NCBI GenBank assembly: GCA_963812415.1
Contig: CAWEVH010000040.1
Location: forward strand, 1 to 64,000
Origin: JACVRW01 sp963812415
GTDB lineage: Bacteria; Actinomycetota; Thermoleophilia; Solirubrobacterales; Thermoleophilaceae
Direction: 5' to 3'
Length of the DNA stretch: 64,000 nt
The notes under the pieces are model-generated. The model had not been told where the DNA came from. It was given only the letters and a program-made list of their open reading frames with translations, and made no database searches. How positions within the stretch are numbered: the first letter of the stretch is position 1; each line of letters opens with the position of its first letter. A program made the translations under genes and the position numbers. Shown piece by piece: positions 9,997-18,902 of the stretch.

Positions 9997-10772
9997 CACT
10001 GCTCGAGATCGAAGACCGCGGCCCAGTCCGTCACCTCGTACTCAACCGGCCGGAGAAGCGCAACGCGCTGAACGGCGAGCTGATCCAGGCCCTCGGCGCG
10101 GGGATCGAGGCGGCCGCCGACGACGACTCCGTGCGCGTGGTCGTGGTGCGCGGCGAGGGCGGTCTGTTCTCGTCCGGCATGGACGTGAACGACCTGCGCG
10201 AGCTGTCGGAGAACCCTGCCGGCCTGCGCCGCTTCAGACGGCCGATCCTCGCCTGGTGGAACCTGCTCGAGGAGATGCCGAAGCCCACGATCTGCCAGAT
10301 CCACGGCGCCGCGCTGGGCGGCGCCTTCGAGCTGGCGCTGGCGTGCGACTTCCGCACGATGGCCGAGGACGCCGTGGCGGGGATCATGGAGGTTCGCGTG
10401 GGCCTCCTGCCGGACGTGGGCGGCTGCTCGCGCCTGCCGGCGGTGGTCGGCCTCGGCAACGCCAAGGAGCTGATCATGACCGGGAAGGCGATCGACGGTC
10501 GCGAGGCGCACCGGATCGGCTTCGCCAACCGGATCGCGCCCGCCGCGGAGCTCGACGAGCTGACCGCGGGTCTCGCGAACGAGCTGCTGGCGTGCGCGCC
10601 GCGGGCGGTCGGGCTGGCCAAGCGGGTGATGGACGCCGCGGCCAAGCCGGCGCTCGCCCTGACGCTCGAGCAGGAGGTCGCGGCGCAGGAGACGCTCGCG
10701 GCGACCGAGGACTTCGCCGAGGGCGCCCGCGCGTTCTTCGAGAAGCGCGACCCGCAGTTCGCCGGCAGGTAG
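9993..10772 (+). CDS. Enoyl-CoA hydratase/isomerase family protein
   Basis: Crotonase-fold enzyme of 259 residues, normal length. Blocks: LNRPEKRNALNGELIQAL, FSSGMDVNDLRE (first oxyanion-hole segment) and QIHGAALGGAFELALACDFR (second oxyanion hole). The second catalytic-Glu position of true hydratases is not clearly preserved (VRVGLLPDVGGCSRLP has Asp/Gly there), so an isomerase or other crotonase activity is possible. Starts inside the stop of the CopCD gene, so it is translationally coupled despite no obvious functional link. Confidence 0.85.
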   Translation: MTLLEIEDRGPVRHLVLNRPEKRNALNGELIQALGAGIEAAADDDSVRVVVVRGEGGLFSSGMDVNDLRELSENPAGLRRFRRPILAWWNLLEEMPKPTICQIHGAALGGAFELALACDFRTMAEDAVAGIMEVRVGLLPDVGGCSRLPAVVGLGNAKELIMTGKAIDGREAHRIGFANRIAPAAELDELTAGLANELLACAPRAVGLAKRVMDAAAKPALALTLEQEVAAQETLAATEDFAEGARAFFEKRDPQFAGR

Positions 10773-10810
10773 GGCGCCGCGCGGGCCCGCGCCTGCGCCG
10801 CCGTCAACCG

Positions 10811-10855
10811 CGAGGTTCACGTTGACCGCGCATACCGCGGCAAACGTGGACCTCG
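10811..10855 (+). terminator. Long imperfect hairpin after the enoyl-CoA hydratase
   Basis: Two 20-base arms around CATAC: CGAGGTTCACGTTGACCGCG pairs with CGCGGCAAACGTGGACCTCG at 17 of 20 positions. It starts 38 bases past the stop at 10772 and is followed by TTT. Probably a terminator; it could also act on the opposite strand. Confidence 0.5.
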
Positions 10856-10889
10856 TTTCGCGCCACGGGGCCTGATGGCCCAACGGCCC

Positions 10890-10929
10890 AAAAAAACGCG
10901 AACCCGGATTGCCGTGATCCGGGTCCGCG
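10890..10929 (-). terminator. Intrinsic terminator for the minus-strand MFS/DASS genes
   Basis: On the minus strand a hairpin with ACCCGGAT / ATCCGGGT as its core stem, extended by CGCG-type outer pairs, is followed directly by seven T residues (plus-strand A-run 10890-10896). This is the only classical stem plus T-run seen in the window. It lies about 110 bases beyond the MFS stop at 11036. Confidence 0.8.
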
Positions 10930-11030
10930 TGCTGATGCCGAGGCAGGGTCGGGGGAACCCATATGTGCCGAAAACCAGCCTCGGCGGCAATGCTTGGGTT
11001 ATACCCGGTAACCCGAGAGTAAACCTAAAC
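10925..11030 (+). ncRNA. Structured intergenic element, weakly like a c-di-AMP (ydaO) riboswitch core
   Basis: Contains GCCGAGGC (10937-10944) pairing perfectly with GCCTCGGC (10978-10985), the block GGGTCGGGGGAACCCA typical of actinobacterial ydaO-type leaders, and a later TTGGGTTATACCC that partly resembles the second conserved block of that class. A further hairpin, GGGTTA / TAACCC, follows. No plus-strand gene lies downstream until 15603, so a riboswitch role is doubtful. It could be a remnant, a small RNA, or chance. A covariance-model search would decide. Confidence 0.25.
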
Positions 11031-11035
11031 TACCC

Positions 11036-12238
11036 CTAAAGACGAGGGGTTGGCGCCGAAAGTCGCGCCGCGTAGGCGAAGGCGGTGGCGGCCAGCAGCA
11101 TCAGCAGCGCGGCGCCGGCCCAGGCGGCGTCGTAGCCCAGCTCGGCCGACGCCACGCCGAACACGGCCGGCCCGCCCGCGGCTCCGACGTAGATGCCGGA
11201 CTGCGTCACGCCCGTGGCCGCGCCCGGCGCGTGGCGGTTGAGCTCGACGACGGCGAGGTTGAACAGACCCGGCCAGCCCCAGCCGAGCCCGAATGCCACG
11301 ACCGCTCCGGCCACGAACGGCCCCACCACTCCGGTGGCGAGCAGGACGAAGCCCGTCGAGCCGCTCGCGAGCAGCGCGACGACCATGCCGTAGCCGTAGT
11401 CGCGGCGGCGGTCGGCGCGCACGCCGAACGCGATCCGGACGATCAGGCTGGCCGCACTGCCGAGCGCCGCCAGCAGGCCCGCCGCGCCCTCGTCGATGCC
11501 CACGTCCACCGCCGAGGCGACGAGATACGCCCCGAGCGCGCAGGGGCCCGCGCTGCCGAGTGCCGCGCCGACCGCGGTCATGAGGAGCGCTCGGCTCGGG
11601 CGCGGCGCCGGCTCGCGCTCGGCGGGCGGCGCGAACGCGGAGGCCGTCCGCCGTACGACCAGCGCCACCGCCAGCGCGCCGGCGGCGCAGATCCCCATCG
11701 TCGGCCGCCAGCCGAAGGGCAGCGCGAGCAGGGGCAGCGCGAGGCCGCTGACCAGCACGGCCGACGGGATCGCCGTCTGCTTGATGCCGAAGGCGAGGCC
11801 CTGGCGGTCGCGCGCCACCTGGTCGGCCATGAACAGGTTGATCGCGGGCTGGCAGACCGCGTTCGCGACCCCCGCCAGCGCGAGCGGCACGAGCAGGAGC
11901 AGGAGCGAGGGCGCGAGCGCGGCCGCGGCGAGGAGCACCGCGACGGCCACCAGCGCGCCGCGGATCGCCCGCAGGGCGCCCACCCGCTCGGCGAGGCGAC
12001 CGCCGGGCCCGGCGCCGAAGGCGCCGGCGGCGAAGAAGACGGTAACGCCGGCGGCCACCGCACCGACGCTCACGTCGAGGTCGGCGCGGATCTGGAGCGC
12101 CAGCACGCCCACCAGGAACCCCGGCAGGACCGTGGCCGCGCCGGCCGCGATCGCGACCGCGGACGTTCGGGCAAGGCTGGGCTGCCCGGCTACACCAGGC
12201 CCACGACGTTCGCCATCGCCATCACGCCGATCACGCAT
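11036..12238 (-). CDS. MFS transporter
   Basis: Major facilitator of 400 residues with about 12 hydrophobic segments. The motif A region after helix 2 reads GGRLAERVGALRAIRG, and helix 4 contains AGVANAVCQPAINLFMAD. This layout resembles CynX/NimT and other 12-helix anion or drug antiporters; substrate unknown. The chosen ATG (12238) lies inside the 3' end of the DASS transporter gene and gives a 49-base overlap, implying coupled translation. The stop at 11036-11038 is followed by a strong intrinsic terminator. Confidence 0.8.
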   Translation of the reverse strand: MRDRRDGDGERRGPGVAGQPSLARTSAVAIAAGAATVLPGFLVGVLALQIRADLDVSVGAVAAGVTVFFAAGAFGAGPGGRLAERVGALRAIRGALVAVAVLLAAAALAPSLLLLLVPLALAGVANAVCQPAINLFMADQVARDRQGLAFGIKQTAIPSAVLVSGLALPLLALPFGWRPTMGICAAGALAVALVVRRTASAFAPPAEREPAPRPSRALLMTAVGAALGSAGPCALGAYLVASAVDVGIDEGAAGLLAALGSAASLIVRIAFGVRADRRRDYGYGMVVALLASGSTGFVLLATGVVGPFVAGAVVAFGLGWGWPGLFNLAVVELNRHAPGAATGVTQSGIYVGAAGGPAVFGVASAELGYDAAWAGAALLMLLAATAFAYAARLSAPTPRL

Positions 12239-13842
12239 AGGACGGCGCCGATGATGTCGAACACGAACCCCGCCTTGATCATCCGGGTGATCGGGAGCAG
12301 GCCGGACGAGTAGACGATCGCGTTGGGCGGCGTCGACACCGGCAGCATGAAGCCGTAGTTCGCCGCGAAGATCGCGGCCAGCGCGGGGATTGTCGGATTG
12401 AGGTCGGCCGAGACCGCGATCGAGATGGCGATCGGCACCACGATCGCCGCGCTGGCCGTGTTGCTCGTGGTTTCCGAGATCAGCACCGCGATGACCACGA
12501 TCACGATCGTGACCCCGACCAGGCTCGACACGCCCAGGGCGTCCGAGATCGAGGTTCCGATCGTCTCGGCGAGCCCCGTCTCGCTCAGCATCGTGCCGAG
12601 CACGATGCCGCCGCCGAACAGCAGGATCGTGCCCCAGTCGATGCGCGCCGCCTGGTTCCAGTTGATCGTGAACTTGCGCTTCTTCCAGTCGACGGGCAGC
12701 AGGAACAGCAGGGCGCAGGCGACGATCGCCACGATGCCCTCGTTGGCCGCCTCGCCCACCTGGACGTACGCGTCCGAGTCGTCCCCGGCCACGAGCCCCA
12801 CGAGGCCCGGCGCGAACCAGCCGACGAGCGCGAAGGCGAGCACCCAGAGGGTGTTCTTCTCGCCGCGCGAGAGCTTGCCCATCTTGCTTCGCTCCTCGTC
12901 GACGTATTCGCGCACGCCCTCGACGTGCTTGACCTCGGGCCGGTTCATCAGCATGACCACGAGCACGACCGCCACGAACATGACGATCACGATCGGGAGC
13001 GCCATCACGAACCACTCGAGGAACGTGATCGGCTCGCCGGTCTCACCCTCGAGCAGCTCGCGGCCGATCAGGTTCGGCGGGCTGCCGATCGGCAGCAGCA
13101 GGCCGCCCACGGTGATGCCGTAGGTGATCACGAGCATCAGCGCCGCGCCGAAGCGGAGCCGCTCGACGTTGTGCTCACCCCCGAGCTGCTGGGTCACCAT
13201 GCCGCCCACGACGCCCATCACACCCAGCGCGATCGGCAGCATCATGGCCGCGCCGGCCGTGTTCGACATGACGGGGGAGGTGAGCGCGCCGATCAGCCCG
13301 AACGCGAGGATGATCCGGTAGGTCGAGCCGCCCACCGAGCGCATCGAGAGCACCTTGAAGGCGAGTCTCCGGTGCACGCCGTGGACCACCATCGCCTGGG
13401 CGATGATGAAGCTGCCGATGAACAGGAAGATCGTGTCGTCGGAGAAGGCGCCGAACACGAGGTCGCTGGCGGCGTCGCCCTCCGGCGGCGGCGGGGTCGC
13501 CTCCAGCAGGGCCACGAGGACGACTCCGAGCACCGCGGTGATCGGGATCGGGATCGCCTCGGTGACCCACCAGACCACCACGAACGCGAGGATCGCGGCG
13601 AGCCGGTGCTGGTTCGGCTCGAGGTCGAAGGGGATCAGCAGCATGGCGGCGAACACGAGCGGGCCCAGGAACAGCCCGACCGTTCGCCGCTGGCGCTCGA
13701 AGCGCTCCTCGGCCGGCGACAGCCGGCCCGTCTCGGCCTGCTCGTCGAACGTGCGGTAGGTGCCGCTTCGCCCGACCTCCTCCTCGGCGGGCTGACGATC
13801 GCCCTCGCGATCGAACCGCCGCTCCCTCGTCGGCGTGGACAT
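12190..13842 (-). CDS. SLC13/DASS-family anion transporter
   Basis: 550-residue integral membrane protein of the divalent anion/sodium symporter family (dicarboxylates, citrate or sulfate). A charged cytosolic N-terminus of about 55 residues precedes the helices. Both family substrate-site motifs are present: SPVMSNTAGAAMM with GSPPNLI in the first half, and SETTSNTASAAI with STPPNAIVYSSG in the second. TEAIPIPITAVLG is also typical. ATG at 13842. Likely cotranscribed with the overlapping MFS gene. The exact substrate cannot be read from the sequence. Confidence 0.9.
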   Translation of the reverse strand: MSTPTRERRFDREGDRQPAEEEVGRSGTYRTFDEQAETGRLSPAEERFERQRRTVGLFLGPLVFAAMLLIPFDLEPNQHRLAAILAFVVVWWVTEAIPIPITAVLGVVLVALLEATPPPPEGDAASDLVFGAFSDDTIFLFIGSFIIAQAMVVHGVHRRLAFKVLSMRSVGGSTYRIILAFGLIGALTSPVMSNTAGAAMMLPIALGVMGVVGGMVTQQLGGEHNVERLRFGAALMLVITYGITVGGLLLPIGSPPNLIGRELLEGETGEPITFLEWFVMALPIVIVMFVAVVLVVMLMNRPEVKHVEGVREYVDEERSKMGKLSRGEKNTLWVLAFALVGWFAPGLVGLVAGDDSDAYVQVGEAANEGIVAIVACALLFLLPVDWKKRKFTINWNQAARIDWGTILLFGGGIVLGTMLSETGLAETIGTSISDALGVSSLVGVTIVIVVIAVLISETTSNTASAAIVVPIAISIAVSADLNPTIPALAAIFAANYGFMLPVSTPPNAIVYSSGLLPITRMIKAGFVFDIIGAVLCVIGVMAMANVVGLV

Positions 13843-13882
13843 GTAAAGCGCCGTACCCGGGCCCCGTCTTCCTATTCGGGGC

Positions 13883-14774
13883 TCAGCGGTGCCAATCCAC
13901 CGGACCGGCGCTCAGCACGTGACTGCCGAGCGGCCGGCCAAGCACTCGCTGTGCCTCGCGCGCGCACGCGACGAGCTTCTCGAGGTCGATGCCGGTCTCA
14001 TAGCCCATCTCGTGCAGCATCGAGACGAGGTCCTCGCTGGCGATGTTGCCGGTGGCGCCGGCGGGGACGGGACAGCCGCCGAGCTCCCCGAAGGAGCTCT
14101 CGAAGCTCTCCACGCCCGCTCGCAGGGCGCTCAGCACGTTGGCGAGGCCCTGGCCGCGCGTGTTGTGGAAGTGGGCGGTGAGCTCGGCGCCGAGGTCGAG
14201 CCCGTCGAAGAAGCGCTCCACCTGGACCGGGTTGGCCATCCCGGTGGTGTCGCCGAAGGCGATCTCCTCGCAGCCGGCGTCCACCAGCCGGCGGGCGATG
14301 GCGAGCACGCGCTCGCGGGGCACGTCGCCCTCGTAGGGGCAGCCGAAGGCAACCGAGATCACGCCCTCGCAGCGAAGCCCCTCGGCGCGGGCGCGGGCGA
14401 TCGACACGCTCGAGGCCGGAGAGCGACTCCTCGATCGAGCGGTTCACGTTCTTCCGATTGTGCGTCTCCGAGGCGGACAGGAAGAGGTTGACCTCGTCGA
14501 AGCTGTCGCGAAGCTCCAGCGCGTTGTCGAGCCCGCGCTCGTTCGGGATCAGCACCGTGACCGCCACCTCGTCCGGGATGTCGGCGCGGCGCAGCACCTC
14601 GGCCCCGTCGGCGAGCTGCGGGATCACGTCGGCCCGCACGAAGCTCGTGACCTCGAGCCTGCGCACGCCGGTGCGAGCGAGCATCTCCACGAGCCGGACC
14701 TTGTCGTCGGTCGGGATCACCTCGGGCTCGTTCTGGAAGCCGTCCCGCGGGCCGACCTCTCGGATCTTGACCAT
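13883..14774 (-). CDS. mvaB: Hydroxymethylglutaryl-CoA lyase (one frameshift)
   Basis: Cleaves HMG-CoA to acetyl-CoA and acetoacetate in leucine degradation; TIM-barrel HMGL-like family, about 296 residues. Motifs: EVGPRDGFQNE at the N-terminus, EVTSFVRADVIPQLADG, GCPYEGDV, AFGDTTGMANP, AHFHNTRGQGLANVLSA, and ELGGCPVPAGATGNIASED containing the loop Cys. The frame shifts near 14412, and both halves otherwise match the family end to end. ATG at 14774 lies 2 bases after the stop of the upstream SDR gene. A neighbouring acyl-CoA carboxylase and SDR would fit branched-chain acyl-CoA breakdown. Confidence 0.85.
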
Positions 14775-14776
14775 GG

Positions 14777-15526
14777 CTAGATCCTGGCAAGTCCGCCGCT
14801 CACGCCGAGCGACTGCCCCGTCACATACGAGGCGTCGTCGGACGCGAGGAAGGCGATCGCGGCGGCCACCTCGTCCGGCTGGCCGAGGCGGCGCAGGTTG
14901 GTGGAGCCGATCATCGTGTCGACGATCCGCTTGCCGATGTCGCCGAGCGCCTCGGGCGCGGCCATCAGGAGCGGCGTCTCGATCGGTCCGGGCGCCACCG
15001 CGTTGCAGGTGATCCCGTAGCGGCCGTTCTCGATCGCGATCGCCTTGGTGAAGCCGAGCACCCCGCCCTTCGCGGCCGAGTAGACCGCCGATCCGCTCGA
15101 GCCGACGCGGCCCGCCTCGGAGGCGACGTTCACGATCCTCCCGCGGCGGCGCTCCTGCATGCCGCCGAGCACCGCATGGGTGCAGGCGATCACCCCGACC
15201 AGGTTCACGGCCAGCAGGCGCTGCCAGAGCTCCGCGTCCGTGTTCGTGAACCACGCCCACTCGTCGTAGCCCGCGTTGTTCACGAGCACGTCGACGGGGC
15301 CGAGCTCGGCCTCGGTGCCCTCGACCGCGGCGCGGATCTGCTCCGGCGAGCGAACGTCGAGCTCGAAGGCCGCGCCGTCCACCTCGCCGGCAACGGCGCG
15401 GGCGCCATCGACGTTCAGGTCGGTGACCGCCACGCGCGCGCCGTCGGCGGCCAGCCGACGGCAGGTGGCCGCGCCGATGCCCGACGCGCCCCCGGTCACG
15501 AGTGCTGTTCGCCCTGCGAGCCGCAA
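14777..15526 (-). CDS. Short-chain dehydrogenase/reductase
   Basis: Classical SDR of 249 residues, NAD(P)-binding Rossmann fold. Cofactor motif TGGASGIGAATCRRL near the N-terminus, Asp in AVTDLN suggesting NAD preference, VLVNNAGYDEWAW, catalytic Ser in NVASEAGR and YSAAKGGVLGFTK. PGPIETPL follows. It resembles 2-hydroxycyclohexanecarboxyl-CoA or 3-hydroxyacyl-CoA dehydrogenases, but the substrate is not determined. Tight spacing (2 bases) to mvaB implies an operon. Confidence 0.85.
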   Translation of the reverse strand: MRLAGRTALVTGGASGIGAATCRRLAADGARVAVTDLNVDGARAVAGEVDGAAFELDVRSPEQIRAAVEGTEAELGPVDVLVNNAGYDEWAWFTNTDAELWQRLLAVNLVGVIACTHAVLGGMQERRRGRIVNVASEAGRVGSSGSAVYSAAKGGVLGFTKAIAIENGRYGITCNAVAPGPIETPLLMAAPEALGDIGKRIVDTMIGSTNLRRLGQPDEVAAAIAFLASDDASYVTGQSLGVSGGLARI

Positions 15527-15602
15527 GCCGCGGGCAGCCTACCCGCACGTATCGTTTCCTGCGGCCGGGCCGAACGGCTCATCACGACGAAGGAGCTTGG
15601 GA

Positions 15603-16451
15603 ATGACGGACTCGCTGAACGGGCGCACGATCTTCATGTCGGGCGGGAGCCGGGGAATCGGGCTGGCGATCGCGCTGCGCGCCGCGCGCGACGGCGCCCG
15701 GGTCGCGCTGATGGCGAAGACGGCGGAGCCGCATCCGAAGCTGCCCGGCACCGTCTTCACGGCGGCGGAGGAGATCGAGACGGCCGGCGGCGAGGCGCTC
15801 CCGATCGTGGGCGACATCCGCGACGCGGCCGCGGTGGACGCCGCCGTGGCGCAGGCGGCCGAGCGCTTCGGCGGCATCGACATCGTGGTCAACAACGCCA
15901 GCGCCATCAACCTCGCGCCCATGCGCGACCTCGAGGTCAAGCGCTTCGACCTGATGCAGACGATCAACGCGCGCGGGACCTTCGTGGTCACCCGGGCCTG
16001 CCTGCCCCACCTGCGCGAGTCCGGCCACGCTCACGTGCTCACGCTCTCACCCCCACTCTCCACGGACCGGCGCTGGCTCGGCTTCCACAGCGCCTACACG
16101 CTCTCCAAGATGGGGATGACGATGATCACGCTCGGCCTGGCCGCCGACGAGGCCGAGGCGGGGATCGCGGCCAACTGCCTCTGGCCGCGCACGATCATCG
16201 CCACCGCGGCGGTGCAGAACCTGCTCGGCGGCGACGAGGCGATGGCCCGCTCGCGCCAGCCGGAGATCCTGGCCGACGCCGCCCACGCGATCCTCGTACG
16301 CGACCCACGCTCGTGCAGCGGCAACACCTTCATCGACGACGAGGTGCTCGCGGAGGCGGGCGTGACGGACCTCGACGGCTACGCCGCCGAGGGCGCGGAG
16401 CTGCAGCTCGACATCTTCGTCGACCGCTGGCCCGAGCCGGCGCGCGCGTAG
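15603..16451 (+). CDS. SDR-family oxidoreductase (HSDL2-like)
   Basis: SDR of 282 residues, longer than the classical type and like the SDR domain of HSDL2 proteins. SGGSRGIGLAIALRAA binds the cofactor; VNNASAINLAPM replaces NNAG; the active-site region has YTLSKMGMTM. ATG at 15603 is preceded by AAGGAG (15590-15595). It ends with TAG directly abutting the ATG of cofD, so the F420 genes are probably cotranscribed with it. Whether it uses F420 or is merely upstream is unknown. Confidence 0.8.
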   Translation: MTDSLNGRTIFMSGGSRGIGLAIALRAARDGARVALMAKTAEPHPKLPGTVFTAAEEIETAGGEALPIVGDIRDAAAVDAAVAQAAERFGGIDIVVNNASAINLAPMRDLEVKRFDLMQTINARGTFVVTRACLPHLRESGHAHVLTLSPPLSTDRRWLGFHSAYTLSKMGMTMITLGLAADEAEAGIAANCLWPRTIIATAAVQNLLGGDEAMARSRQPEILADAAHAILVRDPRSCSGNTFIDDEVLAEAGVTDLDGYAAEGAELQLDIFVDRWPEPARA

Positions 16452-17357
16452 ATGACGGGCGTCGTGCTGCTGTCCGGTGGCACCGGCGGCGCGAAGCTCG
16501 CCCGCGGACTGCGCGACGTCTGCGACGAGCTCACGGTGGTGGCCAACACCGCCGACGACATCGACGTGTACGGCGTGCACGTCTCGCCCGATCCGGATCT
16601 CGTGACGTACTCGCTCGCCGACGCGCTCGACGAGCGCGGCTGGGGCCTCGAGGGAGACACCTGGCAGGTGATGGCGGCGTTCGAGCGCGCCGGGCGCGGC
16701 CACTGGTTCCAGCTCGGGGACCGCGACCTCGCCATGTGCCTCCTTCGCACCGAGCGCATGCGGGCCGGCCACCGGCTCACCGAGGCTCACCGGGCGGTGG
16801 TGGACGCGATGGGCGTCGAGGCGCGGGTGCTGCCGATGAGCGACCAGCGCGTGACCACCTGGGTCGGTGCGCGTGGCCGCAGGCTTCCGTTCCAGGAGTT
16901 CATGATCGTCGAGGGCGGCGAGGGACCCGTCGAGGCGGTGGAGCTGCGCGGCATCCACCGGGCTCGGCCCTCCGACGCCGTGCTGGCCGCCCTTGCACGG
17001 GCGGACGCGATCGTGATCGGGCCGTCGAACCCGGTGATCTCGATCGGCCCGATCCTCGCGCTGCCGGGCATGCGCGAGGCGCTCAGCGCCGCCCCGGCGC
17101 CGGTGGTCGCGGTCAGCCCGTTCGTGGGCGGACGCTCCCTCAAGGGCCCGAGCGAGGTGTTCTGCGAGCACGCGGGCATTGCCCTGAGCGCGACCGGCGT
17201 GGCCGCGGCGTACGGCGACGTGCTCGACGGCATCGTGGCCGACGAGGAGGCCGAGCGGCTGCCCTCGCTCGTGACCGCCACCGTGCTGGACGAGGCCGCC
17301 GAGCGCGAGCGGGTGGCGCGCGAGCTGCTCTCGTTCGCCGCCACGCTCCGGGACTGA
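16452..17357 (+). CDS. cofD: Phospho-lactate (phosphoenolpyruvate) transferase of F420 synthesis
   Basis: CofD/FbiA, 301 residues, normal length. It joins FO to the phospho-lactyl or phosphoenolpyruvyl moiety carried on GDP or GPP, giving F420-0 or its dehydro form. Motifs: LLSGGTGGAKLARGL at the N-terminus, VVANTADDIDVYGVHVSPD, DRDLAMCLLRTERM, and AIVIGPSNPVISIGPILALP in the C-terminal half. Starts with no gap after the SDR. Followed by cofC and cofE on the same strand, the rest of the side-chain pathway. Confidence 0.95.
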   Translation: MTGVVLLSGGTGGAKLARGLRDVCDELTVVANTADDIDVYGVHVSPDPDLVTYSLADALDERGWGLEGDTWQVMAAFERAGRGHWFQLGDRDLAMCLLRTERMRAGHRLTEAHRAVVDAMGVEARVLPMSDQRVTTWVGARGRRLPFQEFMIVEGGEGPVEAVELRGIHRARPSDAVLAALARADAIVIGPSNPVISIGPILALPGMREALSAAPAPVVAVSPFVGGRSLKGPSEVFCEHAGIALSATGVAAAYGDVLDGIVADEEAERLPSLVTATVLDEAAERERVARELLSFAATLRD

Positions 17358-17456
17358 GCGGCCAAAGACCGCCGACTTTGCGCGCTTCCGCGCGGCCGGC
17401 CGGTCTCCGAAAGCGGCGCTTCTCGCTACGCTCGAACCAGCCGCCCCCCAGCCGCG

Positions 17457-18146
17457 ATGCGTACGATCGCCATCCTCCCCGTCAAGACGTTCACAGCCGC
17501 CAAGCAGCGGCTCGCGGACAAGCTCGGAGCGGGCTCGCGGCAGGCGCTCGCCCAGGCGATGTTCTCCGACGTGCTCAGCTCGCTGCGCCACGTCGATGGC
17601 CTCGACGCGGTGGCGGTGGTGACCGCCGATCGCGTGGCCGAGACCGCCGCTCTTGGCGAGCGCGTCCAGGTCCTGCGCGACACCGAACAGACCGGCCAGT
17701 CACATGCCGCGACGATCGGCATCCGCTACGCGCAGGCGGCCGAGTACGAGCGCGTGCTCCTGGTGCCCGGCGACACCCCGCTGCTCGACGCCGCCGAGGT
17801 CGCGTCGCTCCTGGCCGCCGCGGGACCGATCGCGATCGTTCCGGATCGCCACGGCACCGGCACCAACGCGCTCGTGCTCGCGCCGCCGGACGCGATCGAG
17901 CCGAGCTTCGGCCCGGGAAGCTTCGAGCGCCATGTCCGCGCCGCGCAGGCGTCGGGACTCGGTTACTCCATCGAGCGGGTCGCGAGCCTGATGTTCGACG
18001 TGGACACCCCGGAGGACCTCGCCGATCTCACCTCGGCCCTCGACGGCCGCCGCGGGCAGGCGCCCTCCACCCGTGGCGCGCTGCGCCAGCTCGACCGCTC
18101 GCGCGCCCGCGCGTCGACCCCGCGCGTGGCGCCCGCGTCGGTCTGA
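17457..18146 (+). CDS. cofC: 2-phospho-L-lactate (PEP) guanylyltransferase
   Basis: CofC/FbiD, 229 residues. It activates 2-phospholactate or PEP with GTP to feed CofD. Nucleotidyltransferase fold: ILPVKTFTAAKQRLAD at the N-terminus, AVVTADR, then LLVPGDTPLLDAAEV with the metal-binding Asp, and IVPDRHGTGTNALVLAPP. DVDTPEDLADL closes the catalytic core; a 30-residue basic tail follows. 99 bases separate it from cofD with no clear promoter seen. The TGA at 18144-18146 overlaps the presumed cofE start. Confidence 0.95.
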   Translation: MRTIAILPVKTFTAAKQRLADKLGAGSRQALAQAMFSDVLSSLRHVDGLDAVAVVTADRVAETAALGERVQVLRDTEQTGQSHAATIGIRYAQAAEYERVLLVPGDTPLLDAAEVASLLAAAGPIAIVPDRHGTGTNALVLAPPDAIEPSFGPGSFERHVRAAQASGLGYSIERVASLMFDVDTPEDLADLTSALDGRRGQAPSTRGALRQLDRSRARASTPRVAPASV

Positions 18147-18895
18147 CCGCGCTCGTCGCACGCGCGCTCCCTCCCCTCCCCCCGATCCGGGCGGGCGACG
18201 CGCTCGGCGCGCTGATCGCCGCCGCCGCGCCGGCGGACCTCGCGAGCGGGGACGTGGTCGTGGTGGCTCACAAGGTGGTGTCGAAGGCGGAGGGGCGGGT
18301 GCGTCGGCTCACTGAGATCGAGCCCGGCGAGCGCGCGCTCGCGCTGGCCGAGGAGCACCGCAAGGACGCCCGGCTGGTCCAGGCGGTGCTGGACGAGTCG
18401 GCCGAGCTCCTGCGCGCGCGCGACGGGGTGCTGATCTGCGTGACGCGCCACGGCCTCGTGTGCGCGAACGCGGGCGTGGACCGCTCCAATGCCGGCGCCG
18501 AGGACGAGCTCGTGCTGCTGCCCTCGGACCCCGACGCGTCGGCGCGGGCGCTGCGCGCGGCGATCGCAGCCGAGCGCGGCGTGCGCCCGGCCGTGGTGGT
18601 GGCCGACTCGTTCGGTCGCGCCTGGCGGCTCGGGCAGACCGACGTGGCGATCGGCGTGGCCGGCCTCGTCGCGCTGGACCGCTGGCGCGGGCGCCCCGAC
18701 GCCTTCGGACGCGAGCTGCTCGTGACCTCGATCGCCGTGGCCGACAGCGCCGCCGCGGCCGCCGACCTCGCCCGCACGAAGGACTCCGGGCAGCCGGCCG
18801 TGCTGGTGCGCGGGCTCGAGGGCTACGTCACGGATGACGACGGCCCAGGGGCCGCCGAGCTGCGGCGCCCGGCCGAGGAGGACCTGTTCCGGTAG
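18143..18895 (+). CDS. cofE: Coenzyme F420-0:L-glutamate ligase
   Basis: CofE adds glutamates to the F420-0 side chain. About 250 residues, the length of the stand-alone archaeal-type enzyme; the C-terminal nitroreductase-like domain of actinobacterial FbiB is absent. Motifs: LPPLPPIRAGDALG, VVVAHKVVSKAEGRV, RHGLVCANAGVDRSNAG and VVVADSFGRAWRLGQTDVAIG. No ATG or GTG lies near the conserved N-terminus; I place the start at CTG 18143, overlapping the cofC stop (CTGA), which is uncertain. A separate FbiB-type reductase would be needed elsewhere if PEP is the precursor. Confidence 0.9.
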   Translation: MTALVARALPPLPPIRAGDALGALIAAAAPADLASGDVVVVAHKVVSKAEGRVRRLTEIEPGERALALAEEHRKDARLVQAVLDESAELLRARDGVLICVTRHGLVCANAGVDRSNAGAEDELVLLPSDPDASARALRAAIAAERGVRPAVVVADSFGRAWRLGQTDVAIGVAGLVALDRWRGRPDAFGRELLVTSIAVADSAAAAADLARTKDSGQPAVLVRGLEGYVTDDDGPGAAELRRPAEEDLFR

Positions 18896-18902
18896 GCCGA
18901 GC

